A stretch of DNA of 64,000 bases from Nocardia vaccinii NBRC 15922 (GTDB taxonomy: Bacteria > Actinomycetota > Actinomycetes > Mycobacteriales > Mycobacteriaceae), in contig NZ_BDCC01000028.1 of NCBI RefSeq assembly GCF_001613305.1, forward strand, positions 62,001 through 126,000, given 5' to 3'. A model generated the notes under the pieces. That model was given only the letters and a program-made list of their open reading frames with translations. It did no database searches and was not told the origin of the DNA. A program made the translations under genes and the position numbers. Below, in pieces: positions 25,465 through 33,624 of this stretch (its first letter is position 1; each line of letters starts with the position of its first letter).

Positions 25465-26387
25465 CCGGGAAGGCCCCGGTCGGCGGGCTGCTGCTGGTGC
25501 ACGCGCATCCGGACGACGAGACGATCGACACCGGCGGCACCATAGCGCACTATCGGCGCCGGGGCGTGCCGGTGACCGTGGTGACCTGCACCCTCGGCGA
25601 GGAGGGTGAGGTCATCGGCGAGAAGTGGTCGCAACTGGTGAGTTCGGCGGCCGATCAGCTCGGCGGTTACCGGATCGGCGAATTGTCCAGGGCCCTCGCG
25701 GAATTGGCGGCCGGTCCGGCATTGTTCCTGGGCGGCGCCGGGCATTGGCGGGACTCGGGCATGTCGGGCACCACCGCGGCGCCCCGCGAATCGGAGGCGG
25801 CACTGCACCCCCGGGCGTTCGTGAAATCCGGTGCCGCCGCCGTCGAGGCTCTGGTGCGGATCCTGCTCGACGTCCGGCCCGCGGTGGTGGTCTGCTACGA
25901 CCCGGGGGGTGGGTACGGGCATCCGGATCATCTTCGCGCACACCGGATCACGATGGATGCCGTGGATCGCGCCGCCGAAAGAGGTTGGGACGTACCGAAA
26001 CTCTACTGGTCCGTCACCGATGCCACGGTGCTGCGCCTGCACACCGAGGCTCTGGCCCGGCGCACCGTCGATCGGCTCCCCGGTGCCCTCCCGGCCGGTT
26101 GGACCTTGCCCACCGAGGGCGAATTGCCTTGCGTGCCAAGCGAATCGGTGACAGCGACCATAGACGTATCCGAGGTTCTGCCCGCCAAACGCGCGGCACT
26201 GCGCGCGCACGCGACCCAGGTCACCGTGGCCCCGTCCGGCCGCGAATTCGCCCTCTCGAACGATATCGCCCAGCCGATCCTGCCCGAAGAGCACTACATT
26301 CTCGTGCGCGGGCGGCGCGGTGAGGTCGGCCCCGACGGCCGCGAACACGACCTGTTCGCGGGCCTGGACGTGCCGCGCGAACGCTGA
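25461..26387 (+). CDS. mshB: GlcNAc-Ins deacetylase MshB (mycothiol synthesis)
   Basis: 308 residues from GTG 25461, which overlaps the lpqW stop (GTGA). LmbE/PIG-L metalloenzyme: AHPDDETIDTGG at residues 15-26 supplies His16, Asp18 and the catalytic Asp19, and GGGYGHPDHLRAH near 150-161 the third zinc ligand. HWRDSGM and a C-terminal ILPEEHYILVRG are typical of MshB rather than Mca. It removes acetate from 1-O-(2-acetamido-2-deoxyglucosyl)-inositol. Same place as Rv1170. Confidence 0.95.
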   Translation: MTGKAPVGGLLLVHAHPDDETIDTGGTIAHYRRRGVPVTVVTCTLGEEGEVIGEKWSQLVSSAADQLGGYRIGELSRALAELAAGPALFLGGAGHWRDSGMSGTTAAPRESEAALHPRAFVKSGAAAVEALVRILLDVRPAVVVCYDPGGGYGHPDHLRAHRITMDAVDRAAERGWDVPKLYWSVTDATVLRLHTEALARRTVDRLPGALPAGWTLPTEGELPCVPSESVTATIDVSEVLPAKRAALRAHATQVTVAPSGREFALSNDIAQPILPEEHYILVRGRRGEVGPDGREHDLFAGLDVPRER

Positions 26388-26469
26388 CACCGCCGCCCTG
26401 GCCGGGGACTCCATCGCGATCTTGTGATGCCCGGCGCGGTGGTGCGGGGGCAGCTCTAGACTGAGCGGC

Positions 26470-26628
26470 ATGTACAACTGGAGTCTGCAGGATGCCATCG
26501 TGGCGTTCGTTCAGAGTCAGCAGCCACATTTCCAGGCGCAACACGACCTGTATCTGTCGGTGCTGTACTCGTTCGTCGATATGCAGAGTCACCTGCTGAC
26601 GCTGCTCGGCTTCCCGCCCGTCCCGTGA
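26470..26628 (+). CDS. 52-residue small protein coupled to the next gene
   Basis: ATG at 26470, 7 nt after a -10-like TAGACT (26457-26462), so it could be leaderless. Its stop overlaps the GTG of the next gene by 4 bp (GTGA), which argues that it is translated. The product is amphipathic and probably helical: MYNWSLQDAIVAFVQSQQPH, then HDLYLSVLYSFVDMQSH, ending LLTLLGFPPVP. No family recognised. The tight coupling to a membrane protein suggests a partner or leader. Confidence 0.6.
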   Translation: MYNWSLQDAIVAFVQSQQPHFQAQHDLYLSVLYSFVDMQSHLLTLLGFPPVP

Positions 26629-27068
26629 CGGCCCCGGCGATCGGCCGTGTGGGTTCCCCGGCTCAGGAGCAGCGGCCCGGGTTCGTGCTGGCCGGTGTCG
26701 CGCTGGTGCTGCTGCTGGTGTTCAACGGACTGCTGACCTTCGCGGTGGAGGTGCTCTATCTGCCGAGTTATATCGGCGCGACTCCGTTCCCGATCAGTGC
26801 GGCCTTCGCCGCGGTGATCAACCTGGTGCTGGTGCTCGGCATGGGGACCGTGGTTTCGCGCCCGGCCACGATGTCGCTGCCGGTCCTGGCGTGGCTCGTC
26901 GGTTTCGTGGTGTGCCTGACCACCGGTCCCGGCGGTGATGTGATCCTCACCGACAGCTGGACCACTCCGCTGTTCCTGGCCTGCGGCATCGTCCCCGCGG
27001 GCTGGTATCTGTTCTGGCGCGGCTACATCCTGCCCGCACGCAATTCGGGGAAGGCCGCCACCCGCTAA
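26625..27068 (+). CDS. Four-span membrane protein, Rv1171-like
   Basis: 147 residues from GTG 26625. Four hydrophobic segments (residues ~23-43, 55-73, 82-100, 112-131) with short loops: RPGFVLAGVALVLLLVFNGL, FAAVINLVLVLGMGTVV, LPVLAWLVGFVVCL, LFLACGIVPAGWYLFW. Conserved hypothetical in mycolata immediately after mshB (Rv1171 position). Function unknown. Its TAA stop shares bases with the TAG of the convergent permease gene. Confidence 0.78.
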   Translation: MTAPAIGRVGSPAQEQRPGFVLAGVALVLLLVFNGLLTFAVEVLYLPSYIGATPFPISAAFAAVINLVLVLGMGTVVSRPATMSLPVLAWLVGFVVCLTTGPGGDVILTDSWTTPLFLACGIVPAGWYLFWRGYILPARNSGKAATR

Positions 27069-28912
27069 CGTTCCCGGTTCAGGTGAACGGTCAATGTCGC
27101 GACAATCGCGTCGGTGCGGCTGCGCAGGGCCGCGGCCAGCACCGGGCCGCGCGGATTGTGCAGCAGACGCTGCCACCAGTGCCGAGTGTCGATCTGAGCG
27201 AGCAGGACCGTGACGCGCTTACCCTCGGCGGTCTGCTTGCGGACGTAACCGACGAGTGTGGCGACCAGGCTGCGGTTGGGGCAGGGCAGCACGGTCAGCG
27301 GCACGCCCGGATCCCACTTCTCCCACTTCGCGCTGAGTTTCTTCGTCGCGCCCGGATCGATGGCCGCGGCCACGGCGATGGTCTGTCCACCCATGCGCTT
27401 CGCGGCCTCGAGCGCCTGTTCGGTGATCATGCTGACGGTCACCACCGGAACCACCACCAGCGTGGGGCCCGCGGGTAGTGGCTTCGGTGGGATCAGTCCC
27501 ATACCCAGCTGCTCGGCGATCGAGGCGTAATAGTGTTCGGTGCGCGCGAACAGCACCACCAGTACGGGCACGATGATCAGCAGCAGCCAGGCGCCCTCGG
27601 TGAATTTCTCGGCCAGCAAGACGATTCCGGCGATGGCGGTGAGGATCGCGCCGAACCCGTTGAGGGCGGTGCGTCGAATCCAGCCGGGGTCGCGCTGATG
27701 TCGCCAATGCCGCACCAGGCCCGCCTGACTCAGCGTGAAGCCGATGAAGACGCCGATCGCGAAGACCGGTAGCAGTCGATGCGTGTCGGCGTGCACCACC
27801 ACCAGGACGATCGCGGCGAGCAGGGCCAGGGCGGTGACGCCGTAACGGAAAACCGGTCGCTCCGAACGCATTCCGAACATGTGCGGTACGCGGTGATCCT
27901 TGGCCAGGAGTGCCAGCAGGACCGGCAGGCCGCCGAAGCTGGTATTCGCGGCCAGGACCAGTACCAGGGTCACCGCGAGATTGGTGACGTAGAACGCCCA
28001 GCCGGTGCCGAACGCACCCGCGGCGAGCTGGGCCAGTACGGTCACATCGCCGCGCGGGACGGTGTGGTATTTCCCGATCAATACCGCCAGTCCGAGCAGC
28101 AGCAGACCCAGCAGCACACCCAGCGCGATCTCGGTGTGCTGGGCGCGGCGCACCGCGGGCGTCCGGAACGACGGGACAGCGTTGGCGATCGCTTCCACAC
28201 CGGTCAGTGAGGAGCATCCGGCAGCGAATGCCCGCAGTAGCAGCAGGATTCCGATGCCGGCGGTCGGTGAGATCGGTCCCATATCGGTGCCGATGACCTC
28301 GACCGGTCCGGATCGGTCCAGTCCGACCACGATGACGGCGACGATGGCCAGTATGAACACGATCGTCGGGCCCATCAGGACTTTCGCCGATTCCGCGACT
28401 CCGACCAGGTTGATCGCCGTCAGCACAGCCAGGCCGATCAGCGTGATCAGCAGCAGATGTCCCGCCAGGGCCGGGAACGCGCTGGCCAGGCTCGCTGCCC
28501 CGGCCGCCAGGCTGACCGCGACGGTGAGTACGTAGTCCACGACCAGACTGGCCGCTGCGAGCAGACTGGCGCCCCGGCCCAGGTCCTTCTTCGCCACGGC
28601 GTATGCGCCGCCGCCGTCGGGATGTGCGGCGATGACCTGTCGATACGACAGGACCAGCACGGCCAGCAGGGCGGCGATCGCCAGTGACACCGGAAGTGTC
28701 CAGGTGACCGCGGCGGCCCCGGCGGTGACCAGGATCAGCACGATCGATTCGGGGCCGTAGGCGACGCTGGTCAGTGCGTCCAGCGACAGTGCCGAAAGGC
28801 CGCCCAGCGCGGTCAGCCGGAATTCGTCGCCGCGTTGATGCCGGCGCAGCCGCCGGTCCGCGATCGGCCGCTCGGAAATACTCCTCTGCCGCGTCTGCGC
28901 CATACGCACCAT
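27065..28912 (-). CDS. APC-superfamily amino acid permease
   Basis: About 615 residues. Start placed at ATG 28912 or ATG 28903; the frame stays open upstream to 29323 but antiparallel to another gene, with Arg/Gly/Pro composition, so the extension is rejected. Twelve hydrophobic segments between residues ~30 and 480, with SALSLDALTSVAYGPESIVL as the first-helix motif and GCSSLTGVEAIANAVPSF as the sixth-helix region. A cytosolic C-terminal domain of ~130 residues (TLVVVPVVTVSMITEQAL ... VTVLLAQIDTRHWW) resembles a USP-like regulatory domain. Substrate unknown. Confidence 0.88.
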   Translation of the reverse strand: MVRMAQTRQRSISERPIADRRLRRHQRGDEFRLTALGGLSALSLDALTSVAYGPESIVLILVTAGAAAVTWTLPVSLAIAALLAVLVLSYRQVIAAHPDGGGAYAVAKKDLGRGASLLAAASLVVDYVLTVAVSLAAGAASLASAFPALAGHLLLITLIGLAVLTAINLVGVAESAKVLMGPTIVFILAIVAVIVVGLDRSGPVEVIGTDMGPISPTAGIGILLLLRAFAAGCSSLTGVEAIANAVPSFRTPAVRRAQHTEIALGVLLGLLLLGLAVLIGKYHTVPRGDVTVLAQLAAGAFGTGWAFYVTNLAVTLVLVLAANTSFGGLPVLLALLAKDHRVPHMFGMRSERPVFRYGVTALALLAAIVLVVVHADTHRLLPVFAIGVFIGFTLSQAGLVRHWRHQRDPGWIRRTALNGFGAILTAIAGIVLLAEKFTEGAWLLLIIVPVLVVLFARTEHYYASIAEQLGMGLIPPKPLPAGPTLVVVPVVTVSMITEQALEAAKRMGGQTIAVAAAIDPGATKKLSAKWEKWDPGVPLTVLPCPNRSLVATLVGYVRKQTAEGKRVTVLLAQIDTRHWWQRLLHNPRGPVLAAALRSRTDAIVATLTVHLNRER

Positions 28913-28980
28913 TGAACGCGAGGACGCGGCGCGGCGCGGCAGCGACACATCAGCGACCAGGGAGTCGGCCGGAAGCGTCC

Positions 28981-30843
28981 TCAGCGGCGGCCGAGGTGTC
29001 CGGGGGTCACGGTCTCGATCAGCGACCACGCCTGGTCCAGCGGGACGTCCACGACCCGGTACCGCTTCTTGCCGGCGGCGGTCGCGGCGACGAGCGTGGC
29101 CAGGCCCGCGCGACGCTGAAAGAAGGTCTGCCGGACGGTCCAGCCGATGATGCCGGGCGCCTCGAGGCAGTCGCGGTCGCGGTCCAGTGAGCCGTTGCGG
29201 GTGATCAGCCAGGTCGGGCCCGAGGCGTCGCCGGGTATGACCGCATGGCCCAGGCCCCGATAGCGGTCCTGCGCCAACGCCAGTGCGATCACCGCGACCA
29301 CGGCCAGCACGATCCACGCCCACAGCGGAATGGCCAGTCCCGCAACGTCGATCACGGCCATGATCACGGCGATCAGTACCAGCGGCGTCAGCGCCCGGGT
29401 GAATCGCCGCCGCCTGGCGCGGCCGCCGTGCGGGATCAGCGCGACGTGCGCGGGTGCGGCCGCATCGTCCGGCGGGAGTGTCGCGCGGACATCACGTGAG
29501 GCGGATTGCGTTGGGAGAATGGATATTTCAGGCACATCGGGGTTCGTGTCCGAGCCGGTGGCCTTGCCGGTGCGGTTACTCGTGTCCGTCGCGCTGCCTG
29601 TGTCCGTGGTGGCGGCTGCGGTGATCGCGGGGCTCGCACCGGTTTCGAGGACGGTTGCCGTTTCGGGTCGGGGAACGGCCGGCGTGCTCCGGAAGGCATC
29701 GTCAGAGGCGCGATAAGCCGTTGCGGCAGTGTATATTTCGTCTTCCGGATGTGGACGCGGGGCCGTCTCCCGCTGTTGCCGGCGGCTGGTGAGCAGTTGC
29801 GCGAGAGTATGGTCCACCGCGGTGCGCGGAGCCTGCGGGAGGATCTTCTGCCGAGAGCTGGTGCCGGTCATGATGGCGTCGAGCTCCGCGCCGCCCGCGA
29901 GGCGCAGTAGCAGCGGCTCTTTGAGGGTCGCGCCGCGCAGGCGGGCCAGGTCCAGAGTGGTCTGGCGGGTGGTGAACAGGCCGTGGCTGATATGCAGTGT
30001 GCGGTCGTCGTCGATGACTCGGAGGCCGAAATACGTGGTCAGATACCGCAGGCAGTCGCCCAGCGTGACCGCCACGACCAGTGCCGCCAGCACGATCACC
30101 ACCGCCACCGTGAGGAATACCGCGCCGCGGGCGCCGATCTCCTTGACGGTGTCGGAGTTGAACAGGACGTTGGCGATACCGAATTTGAAGGCCAGGCCGA
30201 CGATCGGCGCGATGACCGCGAGCCCGCGCAGGGACAGCGGCGCGTATCGGACCCAGGCCGGTTGCCAGCGGCCGATCTCGATTCCCTTGTGCGGCTGCGA
30301 TTCCGGCTGAGCGGTCTGCGGAATATCCTGCCTCGCAGGCGATTCAACATCGTGCAGTAGCAGAGCGCGAAGTTCGGGAACCTGCCGGGCATCGACGCCG
30401 TCCAGATGGAAGCGCTCTTGTTTGTCGGCGTGCTGTCCGGTGCCGATGGCCAGGACCACCAGCCCGAGCAGCCGGTGCATCAGATCCGCGTGCACGTCCA
30501 CCGAGCGGATTCGCGAGCGCGGCACCGTCAACGTCTTGCGTTGCAGCAGCCCGCGCCGCAACTGCACGGTGTCCGGGCCGATCCGGTAGGTGGTGGTGAA
30601 CCAGCGGGTGAGCGCCAGGCCGACGATCACCGCCAGCGCCGCGAGGCTCCACATCGGATTGTCGCTGCGGCTGCCCGCGATCACGGTCACGATCAGCACC
30701 GGGATGAAGCGCACCACCTCGCGCACCGGGTGCAACAGCAGCATCCGGCCGTTCAGTCGACGCCAGGGCTGCTCGCCGGGGATACCGGTCGTCGCGTCGG
30801 GCATGCCCGCACCGGCCGTTCCGGTGAGTTCCGGTCCGGTCAT
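28981..30843 (-). CDS. Membrane protein with bacterial PH domains (YdbT-type)
   Basis: 620 residues; ATG 30843 overlaps the upstream gene stop by 4 bp. Three bPH2 (DUF304) modules, each after a pair of membrane spans: YRIGPDTVQLRRGLLQRKTL with SRIRSVDVHADLMHRLLGL; a second with YFGLRVIDDDRTLHISHGLF; a third with ITRNGSLDRDRDCLEAPGII. Between the second and third lies a ~110-residue polar linker rich in Thr, Ala, Pro and Asp. Partner of the shorter bPH2 protein upstream. Such pairs occur widely in firmicutes and actinobacteria. In Bacillus, YdbS-YdbT confer resistance to certain bacteriocins. The role here is inferred only. Confidence 0.85.
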   Translation of the reverse strand: MTGPELTGTAGAGMPDATTGIPGEQPWRRLNGRMLLLHPVREVVRFIPVLIVTVIAGSRSDNPMWSLAALAVIVGLALTRWFTTTYRIGPDTVQLRRGLLQRKTLTVPRSRIRSVDVHADLMHRLLGLVVLAIGTGQHADKQERFHLDGVDARQVPELRALLLHDVESPARQDIPQTAQPESQPHKGIEIGRWQPAWVRYAPLSLRGLAVIAPIVGLAFKFGIANVLFNSDTVKEIGARGAVFLTVAVVIVLAALVVAVTLGDCLRYLTTYFGLRVIDDDRTLHISHGLFTTRQTTLDLARLRGATLKEPLLLRLAGGAELDAIMTGTSSRQKILPQAPRTAVDHTLAQLLTSRRQQRETAPRPHPEDEIYTAATAYRASDDAFRSTPAVPRPETATVLETGASPAITAAATTDTGSATDTSNRTGKATGSDTNPDVPEISILPTQSASRDVRATLPPDDAAAPAHVALIPHGGRARRRRFTRALTPLVLIAVIMAVIDVAGLAIPLWAWIVLAVVAVIALALAQDRYRGLGHAVIPGDASGPTWLITRNGSLDRDRDCLEAPGIIGWTVRQTFFQRRAGLATLVAATAAGKKRYRVVDVPLDQAWSLIETVTPGHLGRR

Positions 30844-31352
30844 GTCGCGTCCCCCCGATGCGTCGCGGCGACCTCGGTCAGCCGCTCGACGGTCTGCTCG
30901 GCCGTCGCCAGTTCCAGTGCGGGAATGCGCACCGCGCCCGCGGAGGAGGCCGTGGTGACGGTCACCGTCGCGAGCCCGAGCAGCCGTTCGAGCGGGCCGC
31001 GGTGGGTGTCGACGGTCTGCACGCGGCTGATCGGTGCGACGCGGCTCTCCTGGGTGAACCAGCCGGTGCGGGTGTACACGGCCTCCTCGGTGACCTCCCA
31101 GCGATGTACCGTGTACCGCCACAGCGGCACCCCGGCCACGTGCGCCGCGGCCACCACCAGCGTGATCACCAACGCCACCGTCTGCCAGACACGGTCGCCG
31201 GAGTCCGACAGGATCCACACCACCTCGGCGATCAGGACGATCACCCATCCGATCGCCGCCGGTATCGCCCAGAGCGTCTTCGCGCGCGGGCTCGGCCGCC
31301 ACGCCGGTTCCGCCAGAACGGTTCGCCCGGGTGAGATTTCTTGCCGGCCCAT
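30840..31352 (-). CDS. Membrane protein with one bacterial PH domain (YdbS-type)
   Basis: 170 residues from ATG 31352, chosen because AGGGAGGGG lies just upstream; ATG 31370 is the alternative. Two membrane spans (residues ~33-51 and ~62-80) then one bPH2 domain: EVTEEAVYTRTGWFTQESRV, ISRVQTVDTHRGPLERLLGLATVTV. First gene of a two-gene unit with the three-module PH protein. Confidence 0.87.
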   Translation of the reverse strand: MGRQEISPGRTVLAEPAWRPSPRAKTLWAIPAAIGWVIVLIAEVVWILSDSGDRVWQTVALVITLVVAAAHVAGVPLWRYTVHRWEVTEEAVYTRTGWFTQESRVAPISRVQTVDTHRGPLERLLGLATVTVTTASSAGAVRIPALELATAEQTVERLTEVAATHRGDAT

Positions 31353-31557
31353 CGCCCCTCCCTCTGCCATACCGCCAATAGTGCATCAAATCGGGCAACT
31401 GCGTGATTACTGTGGCGGCCGGATGTGTGCGGGGCCGGAGTCCGCTGTTCGCCCGCACGGATTTCCCCCGAATCCGGATCGGTCGGAATAGGCTGCGCGG
31501 GGGCCGGGTTGTGTCACCTCACAGGCACCGAAGGGAGAACTGTCGGATGGTTGGCGC

Positions 31558-32937
31558 ATGATCGAGGGCGTGACGGATCTACCTGAACCAGGCGTCCCCG
31601 CCGCCGTACCCACGTCCTCGGCGATGCGCCGGGCGTTGCGGCTCGCGCGGGACGGGTCAACGCTCGATCTCGACGACGCCGTGGTGTTGTTACACGCCCG
31701 CGGTGCGGATCTGGCGGATCTGTGCGCCTCGGCGGCCCGGGTCCGCGATGCCGGACTGCGCGAGGCGTACGGCGACCGCGAATCAGGGCTGCCGATCACC
31801 TACTCGCGCAAGGTGTTCATCCCGTTGACCAACCTGTGCCGGGACGTCTGCCACTACTGCACGTTCGTCACCGTGCCGGGCAAGCTGCGCGCCGCGGGCA
31901 GGGGGATGTACCTCGAACCGGACGAGGTGCTCGACATCGCCCGTCGCGGTGCCGAAATGGGTTGTAAGGAAGCGCTTTTCACGCTCGGTGACCGTCCGGA
32001 GGAGCGCTGGCCCGAGGCGCGGCAGTGGCTCGACGAGCGCGGCTACGAGTCCACGCTGGACTATGTCCGCGCGATGGCGATCCGGGTGCTCGAGCAGACC
32101 GGTCTGCTCCCGCACCTGAACCCGGGCGTGATGAGCTGGGCGGAGCTCTCGCGGCTCAAGCCGGTCGCGCCCTCGATGGGGATGATGCTCGAGACCACCT
32201 CCGAGCGGCTGTTCACCCAGCGTGGCCAGGCTCACTACGGCAGTCCGGACAAGGATCCGGCGGTCCGGCTGCGCGCGCTGACCGATGCGGGTCGCCTGTC
32301 GGTGCCGTTCACCACCGGAATCCTGGTCGGCATCGGCGAGACGCTCACCGAGCGGGCCGAGTCGATCATGGCGATTCGCCAGGCGCACAACACATTCGGG
32401 CACGTGCAGGAGGTGATCGTGCAGAACTTCCTGGCCAAACAGGGCACCGCGATGCGCAACACCCCCGACGCCGGTCTCGAGGAGTTCCGCGCGGCCATCG
32501 CCGTGACCAGGCTGCTGCTCGGGCCCGAGATGCGGATCCAGGCTCCGCCGAACCTGGTCTCGCTGCAGGAATGCCGCGCGCTGGTCGACGCCGGTATCGA
32601 CGATTGGGGCGGAGTCTCACCGCTGACGCCCGATCACGTGAATCCCGAACGGCCGTGGCCGAATCTGGACATCCTCGCCGAACTCACCGCGCAGTGCGGT
32701 TACGAACTCACCGAGCGGCTCACCGCACATCCGCGGTACGTGCTGACCGGAGATCCGTGGATCGACCCGCACGTCGCGGGACATGTTGCGGCCCTTGCCG
32801 ATCCGGACACCGGCCTGGCGTTGCGGGTGAATCCGCAGGGCAGCCCGTGGCAAGGGGCGGAGGAGTCGTGGGAGCCTGCGGACCGACCGTCGTCGCACGC
32901 GGCGGCCGGAGCGTTGGCGATCGGTCCGCGGTCCTGA
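31558..32937 (+). CDS. cofG: 7,8-didemethyl-8-hydroxy-5-deazariboflavin synthase, CofG half only
   Basis: 459 residues. Radical SAM enzyme with the cluster motif CRDVCHYC (Cys ~94, 98, 101), followed by the CofG signatures GCKEALFTLGDRPEERW, LPHLNPGVMSW, PVAPSMGMMLETTS and DDWGGVSPLTPDHVNPERPW. In M. tuberculosis and many actinobacteria FbiC is one ~860-residue protein: an N-terminal CofG domain and a C-terminal CofH domain with its own cluster. Here the match to FbiC runs to the interdomain linker (NPQGSPWQ) and then changes to unrelated sequence that stops 30 residues later. No CofH motif is present in the following 358 bp in any frame. Coenzyme F420 synthesis would need CofH from elsewhere. 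Confidence 0.9.
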   Translation: MIEGVTDLPEPGVPAAVPTSSAMRRALRLARDGSTLDLDDAVVLLHARGADLADLCASAARVRDAGLREAYGDRESGLPITYSRKVFIPLTNLCRDVCHYCTFVTVPGKLRAAGRGMYLEPDEVLDIARRGAEMGCKEALFTLGDRPEERWPEARQWLDERGYESTLDYVRAMAIRVLEQTGLLPHLNPGVMSWAELSRLKPVAPSMGMMLETTSERLFTQRGQAHYGSPDKDPAVRLRALTDAGRLSVPFTTGILVGIGETLTERAESIMAIRQAHNTFGHVQEVIVQNFLAKQGTAMRNTPDAGLEEFRAAIAVTRLLLGPEMRIQAPPNLVSLQECRALVDAGIDDWGGVSPLTPDHVNPERPWPNLDILAELTAQCGYELTERLTAHPRYVLTGDPWIDPHVAGHVAALADPDTGLALRVNPQGSPWQGAEESWEPADRPSSHAAAGALAIGPRS

Positions 32938-33295
32938 TGCAGGTCCGTGCGAGCGCTGCCGTGACCGGTCGGGGTCGCGGCGCCTCGACGGCGGAGATCG
33001 GCCTGCCCGGCCTGGATCCGGCTCGGCGAAAACCATCGCCGACCTGGGGAGATATCCGCCGGGATCGGCTTTCCGCTGCGGGAGTGGACCGCCGGGCACG
33101 GTATGCGGCGGCGCGGGCTCTCCGAGGCGCCGCTGCCGCTCGGACGAGCGCAGTTCGGTGGCTACGATGTTCCGTGGTGCCGCGTGCGGTAGGTGGCCGA
33201 AGTTAGGCAAGGCTGACCAGTAGTAACGTGTGATGCCGGGATACTGTTGCGCGGGCGGAGTATCCCGCAGGCAAGGACAGACTAGGAGAGCGGCA
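32938..33295. other. Gap after cofG where the CofH half would be expected
   Basis: 358 bp. No frame shows CofH sequence. The open frames are Arg/Ala/Gly-rich shadows. The distal part holds the control region of the ferredoxin gene, including an IdeR/DtxR-like box at 33203-33221. Confidence 0.5.
33203..33221 (+). promoter_or_regulatory. IdeR/DtxR-like iron box upstream of fdxC
   Basis: TTAGGCAAGGCTGACCAGT matches 13 of the 19 positions of the DtxR/IdeR consensus (TTAGGTTAGGCTAACCTAA), including the TTAGG and AGGCT cores and ACC. It lies 75 bp before the ferredoxin start, so iron control of fdxC-dapC is possible. Derived by eye, not scored. Confidence 0.45.
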
Positions 33296-33619
33296 GTGCC
33301 GTACATCATCGCTGAACCGTGCGTTGACGTGAAGGACAAGGCGTGCATCGAGGAATGCCCCGTGGATTGCATCTACGAGGGTGGTCGCATGCTGTACATC
33401 CATCCCGACGAGTGCGTGGACTGTGGTGCATGTGAGCCGGTGTGCCCGGTGGAAGCGATCTTCTACGAGGACGACACGCCGGACCAGTGGAGCGGGTACG
33501 TCAACGCCAATGTCGACTTCTTCGACGACCTGGGTTCCCCGGGTGGTGCGACGAAGGTCGGCAAGGTGGACTTCGACCCGCCGTTCATCGCGGCGCTGCC
33601 GCCGATGGCGGGCGAGTAG
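33296..33619 (+). CDS. fdxC: 7Fe ferredoxin FdxC
   Basis: 107 residues from GTG 33296 with AGGAGAG upstream. Cys at 9, 17, 21, 25, 40, 43, 46 and 50: EPCVDVKDKACIEECPVDC and DECVDCGACEPVCPVEAI. The spacing fits a [3Fe-4S] plus [4Fe-4S] ferredoxin of the FdxA/FdxC type (Rv1177), with a typical acidic C-terminal extension. It carries electrons to cytosolic partners such as P450s. It is followed 5 nt later by dapC, an association conserved across actinobacteria. Confidence 0.96.
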   Translation: MPYIIAEPCVDVKDKACIEECPVDCIYEGGRMLYIHPDECVDCGACEPVCPVEAIFYEDDTPDQWSGYVNANVDFFDDLGSPGGATKVGKVDFDPPFIAALPPMAGE

Positions 33620-33624
33620 AAACG

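Noticed and set aside
28913..29323. N-terminal extension of the APC permease
   Set aside because: The extension is an Arg/Pro/Gly-rich shadow of the PH-domain gene on the same strand in another frame.
32025..33206. Possible CofH remnant downstream of or overlapping cofG
   Set aside because: The 393-codon frame is an out-of-frame shadow of cofG. No radical SAM cluster motif and no CofH signature were found.
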